From: Succinivibrionaceae bacterium UBA3769
GTDB lineage: Bacteria > Pseudomonadota > Gammaproteobacteria > Enterobacterales > Succinivibrionaceae
Reading direction: 5' to 3'
Assembly (NCBI GenBank): GCA_002372325.1
Contig: DFFT01000133.1
Coordinates: 1 to 20,641, forward strand
Length of the DNA: 20,641 bases
Below are positions 14,591 through 20,641 of the stretch, in pieces. Below the pieces are notes generated by a model. That model saw only the letters and a list, made by a program, of their open reading frames with translations. It did not search any database and was not told the origin of the DNA. The stretch's first letter is position 1, and every line of letters begins with the position of its first letter. Both the position numbers and the translations under genes were made by a program.

Positions 14591-14620
14591 GGGAGAATTT
14601 TGCGTTACCGCAAAACTCCC
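14591..14620. other. Stem-loop in the intergenic region
   Basis: TTTTGCG (14598-14604), loop TTAC, CGCAAAA (14609-14615), extended by GGGAG/CTCCC (14591-14595 with 14616-14620) across a two-base bulge. There is no T-run, so it is not a standard terminator. It could be a structured RNA piece or a protein site. Confidence 0.35.
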
Positions 14621-14785
14621 CTTCGCCCACTTCGATCTGGACAAGAACAGATCTCAAAAAACACATCAGCCGTCTGAATCAGACACCATTCCGGGCTGGA
14701 AACGCTCCGGCTCCGGAACATCACCGCAGCAAAAATGTCAAAGTGACAATACCTTGACGCGCTCAGAACGCATAACGTTGCTCGC

Positions 14786-14804
14786 ACAATAATCACATTA
14801 TTGT
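14786..14804. promoter_or_regulatory. 19-bp palindrome upstream of mlaF
   Basis: ACAATAAT-CAC-ATTATTGT, perfect 8-bp arms around three bases, 92 bp before the mlaF ATG and 34 bp before the likely -10 box. It overlaps a TTGTCA hexamer at 14801. Position and symmetry suit a dimeric regulator of mlaFED. Confidence 0.5.
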
Positions 14805-14834
14805 CAGCATCCGTGCCGTCCCCGCTGCGGATAA

Positions 14835-14843
14835 TGGTATACT
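14835..14843 (+). promoter_or_regulatory. Extended -10 promoter of mlaFED
   Basis: TGG-TATACT: TATACT at 14838-14843 with TG one base before. No strong -35 at the proper distance, typical of extended -10 promoters. Transcription would start near 14850, giving a leader of about 45 nt. Confidence 0.5.
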
Positions 14844-14895
14844 GATAATCACAAAATAATTAAAGGAATGCCGCGAGCATTCTTCAGAGAGTTTA

Positions 14896-15684
14896 ATGAC
14901 AGACCTAATCGAAATCAAAAACGTGACCTTTTCCTACGGCTCCCGGAAGATCTACGACGATGTGTCCCTGACCGTGGAAAAGGGCAAAATCACGGCCTTT
15001 CTGGGCCCCAGCGGCACCGGAAAAACCACCATGCTGCGCCTTATCGGAGGCCAGCTTGCTCCCGATGCCGGAGACATCTTCTTTGACGGCATCAATGTCC
15101 ATAAGCTGGGCCGGGCAGATCTTTACGACCTCCGGAAGCGCATGAGCATGCTGTTTCAGAGCGGCGCTCTCTTCACGGACATGAACGTGTTCGACAATGT
15201 GGCCTTCCCTATCCGGGAACATTCCGCCCTGCCTCCCGAAATTATTAATGCCATGGTGCTTATGAAGCTGGAAGCCGTGGGACTCCGCGGCGCCGCGCAT
15301 CTGATGCCCCAGGAGCTTTCCGGAGGCATGGCCAGACGGGCGGCTCTGGCCCGGGCCATTGCTCTGGATCCCGAGCTTATCATGTACGATGAGCCCTTTG
15401 TGGGACAGGATCCCATTACCATGGATGTGCTGGTGCGTCTTATAAAGAAGATGAACGATGCTCTGGGACTTACCTCGGTGGTGGTAACCCACGATGTGCC
15501 GGAAATCATGGAAATCGCCGATTATCTCTATATCTTCTCCGGCGGCAAGGTTATCGGGAGCGGCACCCCGTACGAGCTCAGAAAAAGTCAGGATCCTCGC
15601 ATAAAGCAGTTCATCAACGGCGAATTCGACGGCCCGGTTCCCTTTAACTACCCGACCGATACACCATATCTTGAGGCTCTTTAA
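14896..15684 (+). CDS. mlaF: Phospholipid ABC transporter ATP-binding protein MlaF
   Basis: A 262-residue cytoplasmic ATPase of the Mla system, which moves phospholipids between inner and outer membranes and maintains outer-membrane asymmetry. Motifs: Walker A GPSGTGKTT (37-45), Q-loop Gln88 (MLFQSGALF), signature LSGGMARR (141-148), Walker B LIMYDEP (161-167), H-loop VVTHD (His199). MLFQSGALFTD and DEPFVGQDP are typical of MlaF/Ttg2A rather than other ABC ATPases. GAGAG lies just upstream of the ATG. First gene of a three-gene operon; the next ATG comes 3 nt after its stop. Confidence 0.93.
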   Translation: MTDLIEIKNVTFSYGSRKIYDDVSLTVEKGKITAFLGPSGTGKTTMLRLIGGQLAPDAGDIFFDGINVHKLGRADLYDLRKRMSMLFQSGALFTDMNVFDNVAFPIREHSALPPEIINAMVLMKLEAVGLRGAAHLMPQELSGGMARRAALARAIALDPELIMYDEPFVGQDPITMDVLVRLIKKMNDALGLTSVVVTHDVPEIMEIADYLYIFSGGKVIGSGTPYELRKSQDPRIKQFINGEFDGPVPFNYPTDTPYLEAL

Positions 15685-15687
15685 TTC

Positions 15688-16461
15688 ATGATCAATTTCA
15701 TTACCGGACTCGGACGCATCGGAGTAAAAAGAATCAACGCCCTCGGCCGGGCCACCGTCATGCTGTTCTACTCCATCGTGGGCAAACCCGAATTCAGCAA
15801 GAACTTTCCGGAGCTGATTCGCCAGATCTACGTGGTGGGGGTGCAGTCCATCAGCATCATCGCTATTTCCGGCCTCTTTATCGGCATGGTTCTGGGCCTT
15901 CAGGGCTTCAACGTGCTGGTAAGATTCATGGCCGAAGGTGCTCTGGGACAGCTGGTAGCCCTGTCCATTATCCGGGAGCTGGGGCCGGTGGTAGCCGCCC
16001 TGCTCTTTGCCGGACGGGCCGGCTCTGCCCTTACCGCTGAAATCGGTCTTAAAAAGGCCACGGAACAGCTGACCTCCATGGAAATGATGGCCGTGGATCC
16101 CCTGAGACGGGTAATTGCCCCGCGCTTCTGGGCCGGCGTCATCTCTCTCCCGATACTGGCCGCCATCTTTACTGTCGTAGGCATCTACGGCGGCAAGCTG
16201 GTAGGCGTGGACTGGCTAGGAGTGGATGACGGCATCTTCTGGAGCGGCATGCAGAGCAATGTGGATTTCTGGGACGACCTGGGCATGTGCTTTATAAAAA
16301 GCGTGGTGTTTGCCATTGTAGTTACCTGGATCGCCCTCTTTAACGGCTATGACCTGGTGCCTACCTCCGCAGGCATCAGCAAGGCCACTACCAATACCGT
16401 GGTGCAGTCCTCGCTGGCGGTTCTCGGACTGGACTTCATTCTTACTGCTTTGATGTTTTAG
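15688..16461 (+). CDS. mlaE: Phospholipid ABC transporter permease MlaE
   Basis: A 257-residue inner-membrane permease of the MlaE family, the partner of MlaF and MlaD. It starts with an amphipathic stretch (ITGLGRIGVKRINALGR). Family hallmarks are visible: SIIAISGLFIGMVLGLQG, ELGPVVAALLFAGRAGSA and LTAEIGLKKATEQL, then SMEMMAVDPLRRVIAPRFWA. About five hydrophobic segments end in VQSSLAVLGLDFILTALMF. Length matches E. coli MlaE (about 260). It begins 3 nt after mlaF, with GAGG within the end of that gene. Confidence 0.93.
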   Translation: MINFITGLGRIGVKRINALGRATVMLFYSIVGKPEFSKNFPELIRQIYVVGVQSISIIAISGLFIGMVLGLQGFNVLVRFMAEGALGQLVALSIIRELGPVVAALLFAGRAGSALTAEIGLKKATEQLTSMEMMAVDPLRRVIAPRFWAGVISLPILAAIFTVVGIYGGKLVGVDWLGVDDGIFWSGMQSNVDFWDDLGMCFIKSVVFAIVVTWIALFNGYDLVPTSAGISKATTNTVVQSSLAVLGLDFILTALMF

Positions 16462-16470
16462 GGTTACATT

Positions 16471-16974
16471 ATGGTTAAATACAGCAAAACGGAATTCTTT
16501 GTGGGGCTTTTCATGCTCCTGGGCATCATCGCAGGCGTGGTTCTGGCTCTTAAAGTGGCCGGTCTTACGCTGTCCTACGATACCGGCGTTTACACCATTC
16601 ACGGCTACTTCGACAATGTAGGCTCCCTGAAGGTGCGGGCCCCGGTGAAAATCGGCGGCGTGGTTATCGGCCGGGTTTCCGCCATCTATGTTGATAAGGA
16701 AAAGATGGTGCCGGTGGTAAAAATGGAGATCGAGTCCCAGTACAGCGAGCTCTCCAGCGAAAGCAAGGCCTCAGTCCTCACCGCCGGACTTATCGGGGAA
16801 CAGTATATCGGCATCACCCCCGGCTTCTATGACGAGGACATGGGCACCACCTATCTCAAGGACGGGGATCGCATCCAGGATACCGGATCCGCCATTGTGC
16901 TGGAGGATCTTATCGGAAAATTCCTCTACAGCGTCAAGGGTGATGATAAAAACGAAAGCTCTGAGGAAAAGTGA
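16471..16974 (+). CDS. mlaD: MCE-domain substrate-binding protein MlaD
   Basis: A 167-residue protein with one N-terminal membrane anchor (about 10-31, FFVGLFMLLGIIAGVVLALK) and one periplasmic MCE domain (about 40-118: YFDNVGSLKVRAPVKIGGV and VLTAGLIGEQYIGITPG). MlaD forms a hexameric ring on MlaFE through which phospholipid passes. E. coli MlaD is 183 residues, so this is a slightly short form, ending in a charged tail (KGDDKNESSEEK). AGGG lies 7 nt before the ATG, 9 nt after mlaE. The usual next gene, mlaC, is absent here. Confidence 0.92.
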   Translation: MVKYSKTEFFVGLFMLLGIIAGVVLALKVAGLTLSYDTGVYTIHGYFDNVGSLKVRAPVKIGGVVIGRVSAIYVDKEKMVPVVKMEIESQYSELSSESKASVLTAGLIGEQYIGITPGFYDEDMGTTYLKDGDRIQDTGSAIVLEDLIGKFLYSVKGDDKNESSEEK

Positions 16975-16983
16975 GATTCCCCT

Positions 16984-17010
16984 GCCCCTGAAGATAATCA
17001 GGACAGGGGC
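16984..17010 (+). terminator. Hairpin after mlaD
   Basis: GCCCCTG (16984-16990) pairs with CAGGGGC (17004-17010), 13-nt loop, 10 bp after the mlaD stop. It is followed by TTGAAATAA rather than a clean T-run, so termination here may be partial. Confidence 0.4.
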
Positions 17011-17106
17011 TTGAAATAACCGGAAATCCCCGCAAACGCCCAGCCGGCGCCGGCCTCCCCTCATGATACAGCCGAACCGATGCCTGGGATGGTAAAATTA
17101 CTGCCC

Positions 17107-17136
17107 GCCGGCTCTGTTAACAGCCGGCGCTTTATT
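17107..17136 (+). terminator. Second hairpin with T-rich tail between mlaD and the SNF2 gene
   Basis: GCCGGCT (17107-17113) pairs with AGCCGGC (17122-17128), 8-nt loop, then GCTTTATT. A palindromic GCCGGCGCCGGC lies at 17043-17054. A weak intrinsic terminator is likely; it separates mlaFED from the next gene. Confidence 0.4.
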
Positions 17137-17227
17137 GACTGAAAAAAACCTTAATTAAAACAAAAAGATCGGATTTGACCGGCGGCGCTGAAGATCCGGC
17201 AGTTCCAAACGACAGGATAAGCTTATT

Positions 17228-20200
17228 ATGACCGCAAACACCATCGATTCTGACAAGAATGTGCTTCTGGACTGGAAAAAATTCGCTGATACCTACACCA
17301 TCAACTATGCCAAAACCCATTATGTGGTGGTATCCATCAGTTATGATTTTTATAAAGACGACAAAGGATACAAGGTTCCCAGCTACATAGAAGGCGTGGT
17401 GTCAACCCTGAAGGGAGCCACCAAATACAAATGCCGTATTGAAAACCTCCCCCGGAACACCGATTTTTCTCTGGATCTGGCCCATACCATCTGCGACTGC
17501 AATAACTATTACTACAATAATTACTACAACAGCAAGTCCGCCAAGCCGACCTTTGAACTCTGCTCCCACGTTGCCGCCCTGTTCATGGAATACGAAAAGC
17601 GCGAAGGCCCCGTTCTTCTCCCCGCAGGACCGCTCCGGGAAAAGAAGAAGGTCTATGACGTCATGGTGTCAGTTATCTCCCGTACCGTCGCCGTCGCCAC
17701 CTACCAGGCAAAATTTCACTTCATTTCCGCGGGATCCCTGAGCTGTTTTCAGAATAAACCGGAAATCGGCCTCGGTTACTTCGACATCCGCTCCTATCTG
17801 GACAACAGAAAAACCACCACCTTTGTATCCCGCTCCGTGGAGGAAATCCTCAAAAAGGCAAAACCTATCGATGCGGAAGAATCCACCGTGGAGTACAAAA
17901 AGCATCAGGGCAGCACCTACCTCTCCGTGAAGCTGGCTTTTAACTTCACCGCGGCCCACCTTTACGGCAAAACGCTCTCCCTCAAGCTTACCGAAAAGGA
18001 AGCAATCTGGCAGGACGTGCCGGACGAGCTTAACTTTCTGCCGGAGAGCCATTACCAGAACAGCATTCTGAACGAAACCCAGATCATCTCACTTCTCTGG
18101 GTCTGGGACTATCTGAACGAGCATCCGGTGGTTATCGACGAAACCGATGATAACGCTCTGAAATTTCTCCGGAACATTCACAGAAGCTACATTGACTATG
18201 AAAGCTCTCATCCGGAAAAGTCGGCTCCGACGGAGGAAGGATCCGGCCTTACCGTATCGCTGTACCCTTATCTGTCCGATTTCAGCGGATCCGCACTGCA
18301 TATCGGCGTCAAAATAAGCATTTCAAACAACCACAGAAAGTATGTGGTAAAGGATCTCAACGAACTCCTCAAGGCTTACCATAAACAGACGGAATACCTT
18401 CTGGGCAGAACCTCCGCGGTAAAATTCGCCAAAGACAGGCTGGATCCGGATTCCCTCAAACTTATGGAGCTTCTCAAAAGGCGGTATCTGGCAGTGTATG
18501 AAAGCTCCCGGGATCACATGTTCTATACTGTTGTCCCCTTTCCCAAAAACAATGCGTTTTCCCTGACTGGAATGTTCCTGGACGAATTCTATGACCTGAT
18601 GGAGAACTCCTTCATTTACAGTAACGACCTTATTGAAAACACCCTCAGCGTCAAGCACACCCCGCTGTCCATTCCCATAACCATTACCGAAAAGATCATT
18701 CATGACAAGGTCACCAAAATCACGGTGACCGGCAAAATCGCTTCCAACATTATTGCCGGCAGCAAACACCGCTACACCCTGACCGCGGAAAATCTCTCCC
18801 GAATCGATCCGGAGGAAGAGAAGCAAATGAACCTCTTCTCGGATATCATCAGGAAGGATCACAGCTTCGAATTCTCGGTAGGCATCAGAGGCCTTAACGA
18901 TTTCTATCACCGGGTACTGCCGGTGCTGACCGCATCCCCCTGCTTCAGCATTATCGATAAGGCTGACAAGATCGCCGAAACCGTGCTGCCAAAGCCGGAA
19001 TTCACCTTCTACATGGATCTGGAGGATAAGCGCCGCTGCAGCAATCTCACCCTTTTTGCCGATGTGTCCTACGGCGATCAGGTTTATCACCTGGGGGAAA
19101 GCAAGAAAAAGACCGGCAAGCCCGATACCGAAATTATGGATCCGGGCTGCCAGATACCGGCAGAGGATGAATTCCGGGATGCCGTATATGAAAAGAGAAT
19201 CATCTCCGTTTTGGACTCCATATTCAGCGAACGGCTCCTCAGCGAACAGCGCCGGCCGAATGATCCGGAGCGCTATTACTGGTATGAGCAGATGGATGAT
19301 GACAATCTGTTCCAGTTCCTGAACAAGAGCATCGATAAGCTCCAGTACTACGGCACCATCAAGGGGACGGAACGCTTTAACCGCCTCCGGATAACAAACG
19401 TCAAGGGAGTTCGGATCGGGGTTTCGGTAGACAACGATCTGCTGAATATCAGCATCACCTCCCAGGAATTCTCCTCGGATGAACTGGCTGATGTGCTCAC
19501 CAGCTACTCCCTCAAAAAGAAGTGGCACCGGCTGAAATCCGGCATATTCGTGGATCTCACCACCAACGAAGAGATTCAGGAAATCGTGTCCATGCTGGAG
19601 AAAATCGATGTGCTTCCGGCCGATATCATCCTGAAGAAAACAAAGGTTTCGCTGTTCCGGGCTCTTTATCTTGACAAGCTCATGGAGAACCATGAGGCTC
19701 TAGCCATTACCCGGGATCAGACCTTCCGCCAGCTTATCAAGAACTTTAATTCCGTGAAGGATTCCGAGTACGATCCCCCGGAATCGCTGCAGCATATCAT
19801 GCGGGAATACCAGATCTACGGCTTCAAGTGGCTGAGCACGGTAAAGCACTGCGGCTTTGGCGGCATCCTCGCTGATGACATGGGTCTCGGCAAAACCCTG
19901 CAGATGATCTCGGTGCTTCTGGCCGACAAGGAGGAACGGGAAAAACAGCAGGCTCAGGAAGCACCAGAAAGCGGGGCCGCTAATCCCCCTGAGGTTCCCG
20001 CCCCCGAAAGCGTCGTGATCGACACGGTATCCGAGACCATTTCCGCGACTGTTTCCGAAACCGCGCCGTCTTCAGAAACAGCCCATGCGGAACCGGCAGT
20101 CCCGGAAAGTGCGGTTCCCGGCAATGCCCCTTCTGACAATTCTGTTCCGGACAGTGCCGCTCCGCAGACTGCCGCCGCAGCAATCAATGCCGCCGCGGAA

Positions 20201-20641
20201 AACGCCGCTTCCACCGTGGGAGTCAGAAAAGGCAACACCCTGGTAGTTTCTCCGGCCTCGCTGGTCTACAACTGGGTGGAGGAAATCCGGCGTTTTGCGC
20301 CTCAGCTTATCACTATCCCCCTGACTGCCTCCGCGGCTCTCAGAAAGGAGGCTCTCAGGGCTTCGGAAAAAACCGATGTGTACGTTATTTCCTATGACCT
20401 GCTGAGCAAGGATATCCCCCTCATCAGAGAAATCACCTTTAACAATATGATTATCGACGAAGCGCAGTACATTAAAAACCCGAAATCCGGCTATGCCAGC
20501 TCCGTCAAGGCGGTTCCCGCCAGAAACCGCTTCGCCCTTACCGGCACCCCCATCGAGAACCGGCTCTCCGAACTCTGGAGCATCTTCGACTTCGTAATGC
20601 CGGGGTTCCTGTACACCTATGGCAAGTTCTCAGAAAAGTTT
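17228..20641 (+). CDS. SWIM-finger SNF2-family helicase, 3' end beyond window
   Basis: At least 1137 residues, cut off by the window edge. Near the N-terminus is a SWIM zinc finger C89-D-C91-x20-C112-S-H114. Residues of about 120-860 are long, divergent sequence matching the place of the bacterial SNF2-associated region. The ATPase core begins with YQIYGFKWL and motif I DDMGLGKTLQM (883-893). It continues with motif Ia LVVSPASLVYNW (about 1003), motif II IIDEAQYIKN (Asp1077-Glu-Ala-Gln) and motif III ALTGTPIENRLSELW (TGTP at 1105). The second RecA lobe is outside. Such proteins remodel DNA-protein complexes using ATP; the exact target is unknown. Between motifs I and Ia is an insertion of about 100 residues rich in Ala, Pro, Ser, Glu. 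AGGA lies 10 nt before the ATG. Confidence 0.88.
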   Translation, partial: MTANTIDSDKNVLLDWKKFADTYTINYAKTHYVVVSISYDFYKDDKGYKVPSYIEGVVSTLKGATKYKCRIENLPRNTDFSLDLAHTICDCNNYYYNNYYNSKSAKPTFELCSHVAALFMEYEKREGPVLLPAGPLREKKKVYDVMVSVISRTVAVATYQAKFHFISAGSLSCFQNKPEIGLGYFDIRSYLDNRKTTTFVSRSVEEILKKAKPIDAEESTVEYKKHQGSTYLSVKLAFNFTAAHLYGKTLSLKLTEKEAIWQDVPDELNFLPESHYQNSILNETQIISLLWVWDYLNEHPVVIDETDDNALKFLRNIHRSYIDYESSHPEKSAPTEEGSGLTVSLYPYLSDFSGSALHIGVKISISNNHRKYVVKDLNELLKAYHKQTEYLLGRTSAVKFAKDRLDPDSLKLMELLKRRYLAVYESSRDHMFYTVVPFPKNNAFSLTGMFLDEFYDLMENSFIYSNDLIENTLSVKHTPLSIPITITEKIIHDKVTKITVTGKIASNIIAGSKHRYTLTAENLSRIDPEEEKQMNLFSDIIRKDHSFEFSVGIRGLNDFYHRVLPVLTASPCFSIIDKADKIAETVLPKPEFTFYMDLEDKRRCSNLTLFADVSYGDQVYHLGESKKKTGKPDTEIMDPGCQIPAEDEFRDAVYEKRIISVLDSIFSERLLSEQRRPNDPERYYWYEQMDDDNLFQFLNKSIDKLQYYGTIKGTERFNRLRITNVKGVRIGVSVDNDLLNISITSQEFSSDELADVLTSYSLKKKWHRLKSGIFVDLTTNEEIQEIVSMLEKIDVLPADIILKKTKVSLFRALYLDKLMENHEALAITRDQTFRQLIKNFNSVKDSEYDPPESLQHIMREYQIYGFKWLSTVKHCGFGGILADDMGLGKTLQMISVLLADKEEREKQQAQEAPESGAANPPEVPAPESVVIDTVSETISATVSETAPSSETAHAEPAVPESAVPGNAPSDNSVPDSAAPQTAAAAINAAAENAASTVGVRKGNTLVVSPASLVYNWVEEIRRFAPQLITIPLTASAALRKEALRASEKTDVYVISYDLLSKDIPLIREITFNNMIIDEAQYIKNPKSGYASSVKAVPARNRFALTGTPIENRLSELWSIFDFVMPGFLYTYGKFSEKF

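Larger units (their letters stand above)
14164..14895. other. Intergenic region between divergent ATPase and mla genes
   Basis: About 730 bp. The first 240 bp hold inverted-repeat sites A and B. Bases 14405-14760 are GC-balanced; the longest frame there (minus strand, 119 codons from 14666) has no recognisable family or good ribosome binding site, so it is not called. A hairpin lies at 14591-14620. Bases 14760-14890 hold a palindrome and the mla promoter. Confidence 0.55.

Noticed and set aside
14307..14666. Minus-strand open frame of 119 codons between the ATPase and mla genes.
   Set aside because: No recognisable motif and no good ribosome binding site, and it runs through inverted-repeat site B.
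18323..19693. Minus-strand open frame of 456 codons.
   Set aside because: It is antisense to the SNF2 helicase gene, which has SWIM and helicase motifs in the plus frame; the long shadow reflects codon bias.

Overview
The window looks like chromosome from a Gram-negative gut-type anaerobe, most likely a gammaproteobacterium (Succinivibrionaceae-like; this is inference). The reasons are a Rep helicase very close to the enterobacterial one, an mlaF-mlaE-mlaD lipid transport operon implying an outer membrane, a large BspA-type 25-residue-repeat protein, and balanced-to-GC-rich coding DNA broken by AT-rich mobile or regulatory patches. No rRNA, tRNA or CRISPR array was recognised.

Left part (1-5760) is an accessory, partly decayed block, all on the minus strand. 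An AT-rich IS4/IS1634-like insertion sequence (1-1808) has landed in a small gene, leaving a fragment (1809-1963). Next is an AlbA_2/HATPase gene (2138-3274) interrupted by an in-frame TGA, then a tight three-gene operon: XRE regulator, ImmA/IrrE-type metallopeptidase and PIN-like nuclease (5618 down to 3453). The stop/start spacing and overlap imply translational coupling. I regard this as the best candidate for an under-described system: a repressor, a protease that could cleave it, and a ribonuclease-like effector.

Centre (5760-12730): an AT-rich promoter region precedes a 674-residue protein with 20 copies of a 25-residue BspA/DUF285 repeat and no visible signal peptide. A four-helix membrane protein of unknown function lies 1 nt upstream of rep. 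A DUF6273 protein gene converges on rep with 1 nt between the stops. A roughly 600-bp gap (12117-12729) holds two operator-like palindromes.

Right part (12730-20641): an AAA ATPase with a C-terminal PD-(D/E)xK-like nuclease domain (COG1672/DUF234 type) is preceded by two matched inverted-repeat sites (AGCGGA-N21-TCCGCT) spaced exactly 180 bp apart. After a 730-bp gap with a near-perfect palindrome and an extended -10 promoter come mlaF, mlaE and mlaD, without mlaC or mlaB alongside. The window ends inside a SWIM-zinc-finger SNF2 helicase gene that carries an unusual Ala/Pro/Ser-rich insertion of about 100 residues within the helicase core.
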